A stretch of 64,000 nucleotides of DNA, taken from the NCBI GenBank assembly GCA_016719605.1, contig JADJYW010000022.1, forward strand, positions 1 to 64,000. The letters run 5' to 3'. Source of the DNA: Lewinellaceae bacterium. GTDB lineage: Bacteria > Bacteroidota > Bacteroidia > Chitinophagales > Saprospiraceae. This document shows, piece after piece, positions 38,362 through 47,197 of the stretch. The notes below the pieces were generated by a model. That model was not told the DNA's origin. It did not search any database and worked only from the letters and a program-made list of their open reading frames with translations. The position numbers and the translations under genes are program-made. Positions within the stretch are counted from its first letter, which is position 1. Every line of letters begins with the position of its first letter.

Positions 38362-39731
38362 TCAATTGGTCAGCACCAGATATCCCCAGGGCGGCAGCGT
38401 GAGTGTATCGGTGCCTTTCAGAACGTACTCCTGGCCGGAAAACAATTCCCGGTATGTGCCGGTGTGGTATTTTGATTGCAGGGCCACCGTCACCGGCTGG
38501 TCGCTGAAATTGATGATCGGCAATACCTTCTGGCCATTTTTTTCGCGGGCGAAGGAGATGATTTTGCCCATCTGGTCATTGTAAATCCGCACCATTTCGC
38601 CGCCCCGGTCGCCGTTCCACAGCGCCTGATTTTGGTGTTTCAACGCAAACAGTTTGGTGAACAGTGCTTCGTTCGGGTGTTCCCGCCAGGTGATGGTGTC
38701 TTTGTCAAAAAATGCCAGCGACCGATCCAGGCCGGCCTCCTGCCCGCTGTACACCATCGGCATACCGTTGACCACGGCAGCCATGACGATAGCGGCGTTC
38801 AGGCCCGGGCCGAAGTTGGAGTACTGCGTACCCTCCCAGGCGTTTTTGTCGTGGTTGTCGGTAAAAGTCATGCGGTAGCTGTTTTTGGGAAACGAACTGA
38901 CATCGTGCGCCATGTACTCCACCAAAGCACCGATGCCCTTTTTGCCGACAGTGGCGGCGTGCATTTTGTCCCACAGGCTCCACGCGTAGGTCATGTCGAA
39001 GGATTTTTTGTGCAAATCCCGCGATTCCCACTCGGCCAGCATAAAAACGGGTTTGATAGCATCCAGCTCTGCGCGGGCGTTTTCCCAAAATCAACCGGCA
39101 TGAAACCCGCCACGTCGCACCGGTAGCCGTCAATGTTGGCTTCGCGCACCCAGAATTTCAGCGCATCGGTCATGTACCGGCGGATGCCGGGCTGGTTGTA
39201 GTCGAAGTCAATGATGTCGTCCCAGTCGTACCAGGGCGTAGGCTGGAAATTGCCTTCGGCGGTTTTGGTGTACCATTCGGGGTGTTCCTGCGCGAGCGGA
39301 TTGTCCCAGGCGGAGTGGTTGGCCACCCAGTCGAGAATCACGTACATGCCCATGCTGTGTATTTTGTTGACGAGCGCCTTGAAATCGTCCATGGTACCGA
39401 ATTCGGGATTGACCCCGAGGTAGTCTTTCACGGAATAGTAGCTGCCCATTTTGCCCTTCCGGTTCTTTTCCCCGATGGGGTGGATGGGCATCAGCCAGAT
39501 GATGTCAATGCCCATTTCCTTTAGGCGCGGCAGGTGTGCCTCGAACGCCTTGAATGTGCCCTCCGGCGTGTATTGCCGCAGGTTTACTTCATAAATTGTA
39601 GCGTTTTTGCTCCACTCCGGGTGGGTGAGTTCCACATAAGGTTTGGGGGTGTAGGGATCGGCAGCGCCGGCGGGAGGTTGCTGGTTGCAGGCGAGCAGGA
39701 AGAGGAGCGCAGGGAGGAGCGTTTTGTACAT
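38362..39731 (-). CDS. GH13 alpha-amylase family lipoprotein, frameshifted
   Basis: About 456 residues once one missing T is restored (A run 39087-39090 on the plus strand; gives PVDFWENARAELDAIKPVFM). Lipoprotein signal: LLPALLFLLACNQ. It should hydrolyse alpha-glucans at the cell surface or in the periplasm. The four GH13 regions are visible: VILDWVANH; DGYRCDVAG with the nucleophile Asp; FMLAEWE with the acid/base Glu (just after the shift); and FTDNHDKN with the transition-state Asp. The C-terminal domain (YRELFSGQEYVLKGTDTLTL) is the usual beta sandwich. It converges on the DUF4350 gene with 19 bp between. It is 11 kb from the SusCDE operon but could feed it. Confidence 0.9.
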
Positions 39732-39800
39732 GCGTGTTGTGGTATCGTATTCGAAGTAAAAGTAGTTCGGTAAGGAAAGTTTCAGGTGCTTTTCGGGTAC

Positions 39801-41984
39801 TCAATGCTCCAGCCCTTCCTGCACCTCCCCCAAAAAATACATGTCAACTTCACCTTTGTTTTTTGCCGGAATTTTGCCCCGATAGACGCAGTGAAACACG
39901 TTTTTCAGCAGGAGGTACGTCGAGCCGCTGATGTTGATTTTGCCCGGTTCGCTGCCGCTTTCCATACGCGAGGCGGTGTTCACGGTATCGCCCCAAATAT
40001 CGTAGGCGAATTTTTTTACGCCCACGATGCCGGCTACGACGGGTCCGCTGCTCAGCCCGATCCGGATTTGAAATCCGTCCGGGTAGTGCATTTGCCGCCG
40101 GCGAATGAACTCCAGGATGTCTATTGCGGCGCGGGCAGCCTGGCGGGCGTGTTGTTTGTCGGGCAGCGGCAGCCCGGACACGGCCATATAGGCGTCGCCG
40201 ATGGTTTTGATTTTTTCCAGGCCATGCCGTTCGATGATTTCGTCGAAAGCCTTGAAACACTCGTGCAGTTCACCAACTAATTGTTGCGGTGACAGGGTTT
40301 CCGAGACCCGGGTAAAATCCACAAAGTCGGTGAAAAGTACCGTCACGTTATCGTACTGTCGGGCGCCGGCCTCCCCGTTTTCCTTGAGTTCGTCGGCCAC
40401 CTCTTTGGGCAGGATATTGAGCAGCAGGTCGTCCGATTTTTGCTTTTCGACCTGAATGATCCGGTTGGATTTTTGTTGGTTTTTGTAGTTCCGAAAGATA
40501 AAAAACGACAGCAGGGCCAGCAGGAACAATCCGGCGATAAAAAAGAACCGTTGCGTTTTTTGGGTTTGCAGTTCGCGGTCTTTCAAGTCGAGTTGCGCCT
40601 GTTGCAGGTTGACTTGTGTTGCCTGGAGTTTTCGTTCGTTTTCGGCGCGCGCCAGTTGTTCTGCTTTTACGTTGTTTTCGTACTGCAGGTCGGCCTGGGT
40701 TTTCAAAAAAGCCAGGCGTTGCAGGGCGCGCTCTTTGTTGGCCAGGTCGAGGGCGTTTTGTTTCAGGATAAGTTCCTGCTGGCGCTTGGTGGCCAGCAGG
40801 ATTTGTTCATTCAGTTTGGCATCCGTGATAAGTTGCTGCTGCCGGAGTGAGTCCTCGGTTTTGCTGAATTCAAATTGCAGGGTTTTTTTGGTGATTTCTT
40901 TTTGCACCTCCACGTTGCTGATGCTGTCCCGCAGGAGGATGTACTGCCGGAAGGCGGCAAACGCGCTATCGTACCGGCCGGTATTTTCGTAAATCAAACT
41001 CAGATTCTGCAAGGCTTCGCTTTCTGTTTTCAGCGAGCCGATGCTGCCTGCCAGTTCGCGGGCCTTCGAGGAAAATGCGGCGGCGGCGGCGTATTGCTTT
41101 TGGTACAGGTACACTTTTCCGATGCCGGCCCAATTGGCGGCAATTCCGCTCTTGTCCTGGATACTTTCGTTGATTTCCAGCGCTTTTTGCTGGTATTCCA
41201 GAGCACGCGGGTAGTCGGCCAGTTGGCTGTACACATTGCCGATGTTGCTGAGGTTGTTGGCAATGCGTGCCTTGTTGCCTGATTTTTCGCTGATCTCCAG
41301 GGCCTGTTGCTTGTATTCGAGGGCTTTGGGGTAATCGGCCAACTGGGTGTATACATTCCCGAGATTGACCAGAATGCCGGACAGGCTTTGCAGATTGCCG
41401 GTGCGCTCGCTGTAGGCCTTCGCGCGTTCGTAGTACTCGATTGCCTTGGGGTAGTCGCGCAGTTCATTCTGGATATTGGCAATGTTCCCGAGGGCATTGG
41501 TGATGCCGGTCGTGTTGCCGGTTTGTTCGTTGATGGCCAGCGTTTTCTGGTAAAATCCCAACGCTTTCGGGTAGTCGAAAATGTACTGGTACACCAGCCC
41601 GATGTTGTTGTAATTATTGGCCACGCCCTGCTTGTTTCCCGTTTGCTCGTTGAGCACCAGAGCACGCTGGTAATAATCCAGCGCAGGGGCATAGTCGGCC
41701 AAACCCATTTTGTTGGTGCCTTTTGCGCTGTATGCGCCGGCTAACAGTTTTTTATCGCCTAATTTTTCCGTCAGTTGGATGGCCTTGTCGGCGTATTCCA
41801 GCCCTTGCGCGGGATCAATGCTGTAAAATCTGCGGGCAAGATCGGTGAGCAATTTGGCCCGCGTCGTGTCTGCTGTCCGGTAGGTTTTTTCCAGATTGAC
41901 CAGCGAATCCAACCGCGCTTGTTGCGCGCCGGCCGGGCCAAAAGCCAGGACAAACAAGAAGATCAGACAATTGGGCAAGCGCAT
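39801..41984 (-). CDS. TPR-domain adenylate cyclase (class III), membrane-bound
   Basis: The protein is 727 residues. A signal (LIFLFVLAFGPAGAQ) precedes about seven TPRs (residues 60-330) with the ALxxYQxALxIxEqxGNKxG pattern. A coiled coil, a membrane helix (FFFIAGLFLLALLSFFIF, about 478-496) and a cytoplasmic class III cyclase domain (about 540-700) follow. Metal Asps lie in VLFTDFVDF and KTIGDAYMAV. The purine-selecting pair is Lys (KIKTIGD) and Asp (FAYDIWGDT), which points to ATP rather than GTP. The Asn and Arg of the transition state are in VNTASRMES. It therefore probably makes cAMP in response to a periplasmic signal sensed by the TPRs. It lies 13 bp downstream of a lipoprotein gene that may supply that signal. 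Confidence 0.9.
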   Translation of the reverse strand: MRLPNCLIFLFVLAFGPAGAQQARLDSLVNLEKTYRTADTTRAKLLTDLARRFYSIDPAQGLEYADKAIQLTEKLGDKKLLAGAYSAKGTNKMGLADYAPALDYYQRALVLNEQTGNKQGVANNYNNIGLVYQYIFDYPKALGFYQKTLAINEQTGNTTGITNALGNIANIQNELRDYPKAIEYYERAKAYSERTGNLQSLSGILVNLGNVYTQLADYPKALEYKQQALEISEKSGNKARIANNLSNIGNVYSQLADYPRALEYQQKALEINESIQDKSGIAANWAGIGKVYLYQKQYAAAAAFSSKARELAGSIGSLKTESEALQNLSLIYENTGRYDSAFAAFRQYILLRDSISNVEVQKEITKKTLQFEFSKTEDSLRQQQLITDAKLNEQILLATKRQQELILKQNALDLANKERALQRLAFLKTQADLQYENNVKAEQLARAENERKLQATQVNLQQAQLDLKDRELQTQKTQRFFFIAGLFLLALLSFFIFRNYKNQQKSNRIIQVEKQKSDDLLLNILPKEVADELKENGEAGARQYDNVTVLFTDFVDFTRVSETLSPQQLVGELHECFKAFDEIIERHGLEKIKTIGDAYMAVSGLPLPDKQHARQAARAAIDILEFIRRRQMHYPDGFQIRIGLSSGPVVAGIVGVKKFAYDIWGDTVNTASRMESGSEPGKINISGSTYLLLKNVFHCVYRGKIPAKNKGEVDMYFLGEVQEGLEH

Positions 41985-41997
41985 GTCGGGCAGATTT

Positions 41998-42579
41998 TTA
42001 GTCGGCCACAAAAACCACGTTCACGCAAGGCGCCACCGTGGTAGTATTTTTCGTGGTCGGAAGCATGGCCGTGCCGGAGCCGTTCATGGTTTCGATAAAC
42101 GACTCGATGCGGATGCTGCCGACATTGACCGGGAAATCGAAATCCGACGCGTCCTGTTTGCTGACGCGGTAAAAGGAGTTGGCCAGCACGGTGATGGCTA
42201 ATGGGTCGTTTGCGTCAAAATACACGGGGTTGATGTCCATGTACGTCGGTTCATGTATGGTGCCGACGGTTATGACCCGCTCGTTGATCACGGTAGGTGC
42301 GCCATTGCCATACAAGCGCCAAAGCCGGACAATAAACTGGCCGGTGGTTGGCAGTTTGACCCCCAGTTTGGTGATTCGCCCGGACACAATCGGGCTGAAT
42401 TCGAAGCCGTATTCCCAAAGGTTTGCCGCTACCGGCGTGGTGTCTATGGCGATGGCCGGTTCGTCAAAAAAGGTGAAAAAGGGGCTTTCTTCGGGCTTTT
42501 CGGCGTTGTCTTTGGTGCAAGAGAAGAGTGCTGTGAGGAGCAGCGCGAAAAGGGGGAGAAGCTTGAGATGGATTCGCAT
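41998..42579 (-). CDS. Lipoprotein, DUF4082-like jelly-roll domain
   Basis: The protein is 193 residues. Lipoprotein signal LLPLFALLLTALFSC; mature protein begins CTKDNAEKPEESPFF. The rest is beta-rich and resembles DUF4082 domains: LWEYGFEFSPIVSGRITKLG, GQFIVRLWRLYG and YFDANDPLAITVLANSFYRV. These occur in surface proteins and may bind ligands. The ATG just before the signal was chosen; an ATG nine codons upstream is less likely. It is the first gene of an operon with the TPR-cyclase and could act as its sensor partner (inference). Confidence 0.72.
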   Translation of the reverse strand: MRIHLKLLPLFALLLTALFSCTKDNAEKPEESPFFTFFDEPAIAIDTTPVAANLWEYGFEFSPIVSGRITKLGVKLPTTGQFIVRLWRLYGNGAPTVINERVITVGTIHEPTYMDINPVYFDANDPLAITVLANSFYRVSKQDASDFDFPVNVGSIRIESFIETMNGSGTAMLPTTKNTTTVAPCVNVVFVAD

Positions 42580-42677
42580 AGTTGAAATCGGTGTAGTTTG
42601 CGGCACAAAACTAAGCGGATTTTTTTACTGCACTCGGTGTGTGCTCCAAGCGGATCGGAATCTTCGGCACGACTACG

Positions 42678-42685
42678 TACCTTTG
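42678..42685 (+). promoter_or_regulatory. Promoter of the DUF4240 gene
   Basis: TACCTTTG, an exact TAnnTTTG match, 15 bases before ATG 42701. Confidence 0.65.
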
Positions 42686-42700
42686 CTAAAAATCAGTACT

Positions 42701-43276
42701 ATGCAAACTGCCGTAAAAATGCCGCTGCGGGCGCTCAACCCTGCCGTGATGAAGGATTTGCAGGAACGATACCCGGAGGCGGAAATGCACATCGTCACCA
42801 CCGACGCACCGGGCGAGGCCGTCCCGATGAACGAAGAGCAGTTCTGGAGCATCATTGCGCTGCTTGACTGGACAAAAAAAGGCAACGACGACGCGGTCAT
42901 TGAACCGGCCGTGCGAGCACTGTCGAGCCTGCCGGAAGCGGCTATCCTGACATTCTACGACCTGCTTTCCGAAAAACTGCACCTGCTGGATGGCCGGACT
43001 TACGCGGAACATTCGGTATCCGAAAGTGCCGGCATTTCTTCCGATTTGTTCCTGTATGCCCGCTGCTGCGTAGTGGCCAACGGGCGCGATTTCTACGAGT
43101 CGGTCTGGAGCGATCCCTCCCAATTTCCCAAAGATTTGTTCTTCGAAGCCTTACTCGACATCCCCGAACGTGCGTGGTTCCGAAAAACCGGCAACCCGAT
43201 GGAACATTTGCCCAAGTATATCTTCGAGACTGGTTTCAATCCGAACGGTTGGGGGGCGGACACCATCTCTTTGTGA
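42701..43276 (+). CDS. DUF4240 domain protein
   Basis: The protein is 191 residues and cytosolic. The domain starts at about residue 43 with MNEEQFWSIIALLDWTKKGN and continues EPAVRALSSLPEAAILTFYD, LSEKLHLLDGRTYAE, DLFLYARCCVVANGRDFYES. The last is the signature of DUF4240, a domain of unknown role found in bacteria and often in small accessory genes. The first 42 residues are extra and may be a small separate domain. The ATG follows the promoter. The next gene begins only seven bases after its stop, so the two form a pair. Confidence 0.82.
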   Translation: MQTAVKMPLRALNPAVMKDLQERYPEAEMHIVTTDAPGEAVPMNEEQFWSIIALLDWTKKGNDDAVIEPAVRALSSLPEAAILTFYDLLSEKLHLLDGRTYAEHSVSESAGISSDLFLYARCCVVANGRDFYESVWSDPSQFPKDLFFEALLDIPERAWFRKTGNPMEHLPKYIFETGFNPNGWGADTISL

Positions 43277-43282
43277 AGCGTC

Positions 43283-43603
43283 ATGAGCAAGCACGGGAAT
43301 TCCCTCGAAAATGAAAATCCGCACCACCTGTACGAAATCAGGGATTTGGTTGAAAATGATGTACTCAAGTACGGCATCAGCGATGATCCGATCGAACGAG
43401 ACGGGCTTTCCAAACGTGTGCGCAGCCAACTCGATTTTCTCAACCGGGCCATCGGCTTTTTGCGTTTTGTGGGCCACATCCTCTTGCACCACATACCCGG
43501 CAGGGCACGCGCAAAAGAAATCGAGGACGAATACATTGATCGCTATTTCGACGAGCACGGCAGGAAGCCGCGTGGCAATCCGGTAGGCGGAACTCGGAAG
43601 TGA
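43283..43603 (+). CDS. Small GIY-YIG-like domain protein (possible nuclease)
   Basis: The protein is 106 residues. HLYEIRDLVENDVLKYGISD looks like a degenerate GIY-YIG start (LYEI for GIY and KYGIS for YIG). The spacing to Arg-rich RDGLSKRVRSQLDFLN and to RAKEIEDEYIDRYFDEHG, where a catalytic Glu would lie, fits nuclease-like toxin domains. HHIPGRARAKEIE is also common in this group. It is tightly paired with the DUF4240 gene. Whether it cuts nucleic acid is unproven; an immunity or structural role is equally possible. Confidence 0.5.
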   Translation: MSKHGNSLENENPHHLYEIRDLVENDVLKYGISDDPIERDGLSKRVRSQLDFLNRAIGFLRFVGHILLHHIPGRARAKEIEDEYIDRYFDEHGRKPRGNPVGGTRK

Positions 43604-43683
43604 TTGACCTTTCACGTTTAGCCTAATTCTGTTCGGCGGCTACTACAAAACAGCTGCTCGTGACTTCGGCAAGGGTTTTTTCT

Positions 43684-43763
43684 ACCTTTCGCCCTGCTTG
43701 GTGTTTTCACCAAGCGGTTCTACGCGAGGCTGCTTGGTGAAAACACCAAGCAGGGCGAAAGGT
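43684..43763. repeat. 32-bp perfect inverted repeat with palindromic arms
   Basis: Arms 43684-43715 and 43732-43763 are exact reverse complements around a 16-nt loop. Each arm contains its own small hairpin (GCTTGGTG TTTT CACCAAGC), so a four-way structure is possible. It overlaps the remnant gene on the minus strand. Confidence 0.92.
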
Positions 43764-43832
43764 GTGTTCTGCATTTCTAATGAGTTCTTTAATTTCTGAA
43801 ACAGCTCTGTCGGTAGTTAGGAATCTTGCCAT
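43707..43832 (-). pseudogene. 5' remnant of a PLD-like (phospholipase D superfamily) gene cut by the palindrome
   Basis: The frame from ATG 43832 reads MARFLTTDRAVSEIKELIRN then AEHT, which looks like the N-terminus of PLD-like nuclease or helper proteins (usually continuing LYLISPYL). It then enters the palindrome and stops. Beyond the palindrome another frame gives EKTLAEVTSSCFVVAAEQN and a stop at about 43627, which could be the lost C-terminus. The region 43765-43927 is clearly more AT-rich than its surroundings, and an upstream promoter-like TATCTTTA with TTTG is visible on the minus strand. This suggests transferred DNA with an internal deletion at the palindrome. Confidence 0.5.
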
Positions 43833-43927
43833 TGTCGGTTTGTTTTTGTGAATGATAGTTTGATTTTGAATCACTTAATCTTGCCGTAAAGATATTTGTC
43901 GTTTCCCAAATACGCGGTTTTTTCCCC

Positions 43928-46900
43928 TCACCCATCATCCAACCCCTCTTCTCGCTCCCGCCCAAAACCCGCTTCCGGCGCTTCCTTCCAGCGGTGCATA
44001 CGGCACCAGGCGCAATCGGGCAGGTCGCAACCGGGCGTGAATTTGGCCGCGCGGATGTTGGCCCAGGTCTCCCGGATGAGGCCCTCCACAAAGCGGATTT
44101 GTTCGCCCGTGTGGGTTATTTCGGCTGCCGGGAAAGTACCGCGTTTGTCCGGTTCCAACCACTGGATCACCGTTTTGCCTACCGGCTCGGGATAAATTCG
44201 GGCGTTTTCGAGCAGGATGCGGTAAAACGCCATCTGCCGCCAGTAGTCGCCGCCGTGGGGCTGCTTCTCGCCGGGCGGGGCAATTTTCTGTGGGTCGGGC
44301 ACGCCGGTTTTGTAGTCCACCACGCGGAGCGTGTTGTTGTCGAGCCACTCGATTTTGTCCAGCACACCGGTAAGCGGCACGCCGTCGAGTTCCACGCGGT
44401 CCACGCGGCGCTCGGCGATGGCGCGTTTGCGCCAGTACGGCACTTGTTCAACATGCAGGCGACGCAGGTTTTCGCGCCCAAAGGCGAGCCGCTGGGCGTA
44501 ATTGTTTTCGGAGAAATACGCCCGCTGGCGCTCCATTTCGGCACTGAAAAAACGCATGAGGGTTTCCGCTGCCGGAAAGCGCATCTTTTTGTCTGCTTTC
44601 ATTTTCAGCAAAAACTGCTGCAGTGCGCCGTGCATGGCCGCGCCGTAGGCCGCCGTCTCGCTGGTGGCGCCGGGTATTTTCAAAAAATCCTCGTAGTAAA
44701 ATGCAAGCGGGCAACGCAGGTAGCGGTTCAGCGCCGTGACGCTCAGGCTGAAATCGGCCAAAAGCGCCTCGAATGCCACCGCCTCGGGCAATTCCACAAA
44801 CGGCGGCTCCGAAGCCGACAACAACAGCACCTGTGTGTCGAGCAACGCCGCTCGGGTTACCTCCTGTTCTTCCACGGGCAGCCCGGTTTCCGCCACAAAC
44901 ATGGATTGCGCGAGCGTCCGCCCGTCGTCGCCCGCCCGGGCAAAGGAAATATGCAGCCGGCGTTTGGCACGGGTCATGGCCACATAAAACAGGCGGCGGC
45001 GGGCCTCCAGCACATCTTCCTCCCCGGTGGGCAGCAGGGTAGGGGGGAGGCCAAACCGTTTGTTATTGCCGCCGGTATTTTTCTCCCAGGCATCTTCCAC
45101 GCAGTCGAACAAAAACACCTGGCGAAACTCCAGCCCTTTGGCGCCATGCGCGGTGAGCAGTTGCACCCCGGGGCCGGACTGCACGGCCTGCTCGAGCGGC
45201 AGGGTCAGGCGGTTGTCGTCCATGCTGTCGAGCAGATCAAGCAGGCGGGCCAGGCCCGCCGCGCCGCTGCCGGCACGGGGCGCGAAGAAACGCGGGCGGC
45301 GGTCCACTTCAGCCAGCACGAAGTTGAAAAAAGTGTGCAACGCCTGCAGGTGCGCCAGTTTGTCAGGATGCGCAAGCACCCGGTCCAGCAGACCGGTTTG
45401 GGTGAAAAGGCGCTCCAAAAGTTGGGGCAAGGGCAGGTTGTGTACGGCGGCGATCCAGCCGTCGAGCAGTCGGGCGATGCGGTCGAATGCGCCGGGATGG
45501 CGCAGAGGCAGGGTTTCCAAAAAGTCAGGCGAGGTGACGGCATCACGCCAAGTACCGGCGGACTTCGCAGCAGTACCGGCAGACTTCAGTCCGCCGACTA
45601 CATCGTACAGCGACTCGTCGGGCGCCGGGCGGGCATCAGCCCGCCGGTACTGTTCGGCCAGCGCTGCCGCCACGCGGGCGAGGTCGCCGGCATCCAGCCC
45701 GAAAAAGTCGGCGTGCAGCAGCCGGAACAGCCGGTGCTCGCCGGAGTATGGCCGGCGGGATTCCTCATCGAGATAGCAGAGCAGTTCGCGCAGTTGCTGC
45801 ACCAGCGGCAGGTCGAGCGCATTCACCGGGCGTTTGGCCTGGTAGGGGATATTTTTTTTGCCGAGCAGGGCCATGAGCCGGTCGGCCTGCCGGTGTTTGG
45901 CGTAGATGACGGCGATCTCTTCGGGTGGTGTGCCGGCGTGGAGCAGCGCTTCGATTTGGGTCACCACATCGGTCAGTTCGCACAGCCGGTTTTGATAACT
46001 GCGCAGGTGCAGTGCGCCGGATTCAGCGGTGGCGGCGTGCAGTTTTTTTTCGAGCGGTTCGTCCAGTTGGCGGACGGCGCGGATGGTGTTTCGCCCGATC
46101 ACCTTGGCGGCGGTGTCGAGAATATGCTGGGTGGAGCGGTAGTTTTCGGACAGGACAACCGTTTCGAGATCGGCGCGGTAGCGCTCGTGGAAGTCGCGGA
46201 GATTGTCAAGCCGGGCGCCCTGAAATTCGTAGATACTCTGGTCGTCGTCGCCGACGAGGAAGGCATTGGGGGCGTCCCAGAATTCGAGCAGGAGGCGCAG
46301 CAGGTGGTACTGGGCGCCGTTGGTGTCCTGAAATTCGTCCACTTGCACATACAGGTAGCGTTCCTGATAGGTGCGCAGCAGAGCTTCGTGTTTCTGGAAG
46401 GCACGCAATACCCACAGGATCATGTCCTCGTATTCGTAGCGACCCGCGCGCTCCATGGCGTGGATGTACTTTGGGTACAGGTCGGCGGCGGCCTTGAGGC
46501 GGTTCATGCGCTCGGCGGCATCGGCAAGGAGGGCGGTTTTGGGATCGCCTTTGCGAGCTGTAGCGGTGTTGCGTTGATAGATAAACGCGGGGTCGTCGGG
46601 CAGGCTTTTGAGAAAAGCGTCCGTTTGTTTCAGCACAAGGCCCGGCGGCCAGTCCTCCTTTTTCATGGTGGAGCAGAGGTCGCGCAGGTGGTTTTCGTAG
46701 GCGAATACGTTTTTTTTGCCTTCGCGCAGCGGGTGTTCGGGCGGGAGTTTGGCGAGCAGGTCGCGCACGATTTCGATGCGCTCCAGGTCGGACACCGGTT
46801 CGAGGTTGCCGTGGCCGAAGTACTCCATGTTTTCCTGGATGACGCGGTTGCAAAACCCGTGAAACGTACTGATGGGTACGCGGTAGGCATCGGGGCCGAT

Positions 46901-47182
46901 CATGTCGAGCAGGCGTGCGCGCATGGCGTTCACCCCCGCGTCAGTGAAGGTCAGGCAAAGGATGTTCTGGGGGCGGGCGTCGGTTTCGAGCAGGATTTTG
47001 CCCACGCGGGCGGCGAAAATGTGCGTTTTGCCTGTGCCCGGTCCGGCGATAACCAGCACCGGGCCTTCGATGTGTTCCACAGCGCGGCGCTGCTCGGCGT
47101 TGAGGGTGGCGAGCAGGGAGCGGAAAGCGTCGTTTTGGGCGGAATCAGGCAAAGTAAAAAATATATAATTTGAAGTGTACAA
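43928..47182 (-). CDS. UvrD/RecB-type helicase with C-terminal Fe-S PD-(D/E)XK nuclease
   Basis: The protein is 1,084 residues. It unwinds and probably resects DNA in recombination or repair. SF1A motifs: Walker A AGPGTGKT (46-53), CLTFTDAGVNAMRAR, STFHGFCNRVI, Walker B YVQVDEFQDTN (about 280), VGDDDQSIYEFQGA, LSENYRSTQHI, LTAHGAKGLEF and RRLFYVAMTRAKRRL. The C-terminal nuclease of the AddB/Cas4 kind has GVLDKIEW and VVDYKTG (about 954). Four cysteines suited to a 4Fe-4S cluster are in LRCPLAFYY (about 823) and GCDLPDCAWCRMH (about 1050-1058). An odd low-complexity insert (about 510-544) is encoded by palindromic repeats. It lies 15 bp downstream of a T9SS type B protein gene. Confidence 0.93.
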   Translation of the reverse strand: MYTSNYIFFTLPDSAQNDAFRSLLATLNAEQRRAVEHIEGPVLVIAGPGTGKTHIFAARVGKILLETDARPQNILCLTFTDAGVNAMRARLLDMIGPDAYRVPISTFHGFCNRVIQENMEYFGHGNLEPVSDLERIEIVRDLLAKLPPEHPLREGKKNVFAYENHLRDLCSTMKKEDWPPGLVLKQTDAFLKSLPDDPAFIYQRNTATARKGDPKTALLADAAERMNRLKAAADLYPKYIHAMERAGRYEYEDMILWVLRAFQKHEALLRTYQERYLYVQVDEFQDTNGAQYHLLRLLLEFWDAPNAFLVGDDDQSIYEFQGARLDNLRDFHERYRADLETVVLSENYRSTQHILDTAAKVIGRNTIRAVRQLDEPLEKKLHAATAESGALHLRSYQNRLCELTDVVTQIEALLHAGTPPEEIAVIYAKHRQADRLMALLGKKNIPYQAKRPVNALDLPLVQQLRELLCYLDEESRRPYSGEHRLFRLLHADFFGLDAGDLARVAAALAEQYRRADARPAPDESLYDVVGGLKSAGTAAKSAGTWRDAVTSPDFLETLPLRHPGAFDRIARLLDGWIAAVHNLPLPQLLERLFTQTGLLDRVLAHPDKLAHLQALHTFFNFVLAEVDRRPRFFAPRAGSGAAGLARLLDLLDSMDDNRLTLPLEQAVQSGPGVQLLTAHGAKGLEFRQVFLFDCVEDAWEKNTGGNNKRFGLPPTLLPTGEEDVLEARRRLFYVAMTRAKRRLHISFARAGDDGRTLAQSMFVAETGLPVEEQEVTRAALLDTQVLLLSASEPPFVELPEAVAFEALLADFSLSVTALNRYLRCPLAFYYEDFLKIPGATSETAAYGAAMHGALQQFLLKMKADKKMRFPAAETLMRFFSAEMERQRAYFSENNYAQRLAFGRENLRRLHVEQVPYWRKRAIAERRVDRVELDGVPLTGVLDKIEWLDNNTLRVVDYKTGVPDPQKIAPPGEKQPHGGDYWRQMAFYRILLENARIYPEPVGKTVIQWLEPDKRGTFPAAEITHTGEQIRFVEGLIRETWANIRAAKFTPGCDLPDCAWCRMHRWKEAPEAGFGREREEGLDDG
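45551..45652. repeat. In-frame palindromic REP-like repeats inside the helicase-nuclease gene
   Basis: Three related units occur: AGTACCGGCGGACTTCG (45551), AGTACCGGCAGACTTCAGTC (45572) and, inverted, GCGGGCATCAGCCCGCCGGT (about 45631). Each can form a GGC..GCC hairpin. Together they keep the reading frame and encode VVGGLKSAGTAAKSAGTW plus part of QYRRADARPAP. Confidence 0.8.
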
Positions 47183-47197
47183 GTTGGCGGCGGGCTG

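Noticed and set aside
47140..47165. Internal promoter TTACTTTG near the start of the helicase-nuclease gene
   Set aside because: It is one mismatch from TAnnTTTG and lies inside the coding region, with no good downstream start before the Walker A region.
43994..47173. A plus-strand open frame of about 1,060 codons
   Set aside because: It lies antisense to the helicase-nuclease, which has all motifs. The plus frame has no recognisable domain and arises from codon bias in GC-rich DNA.
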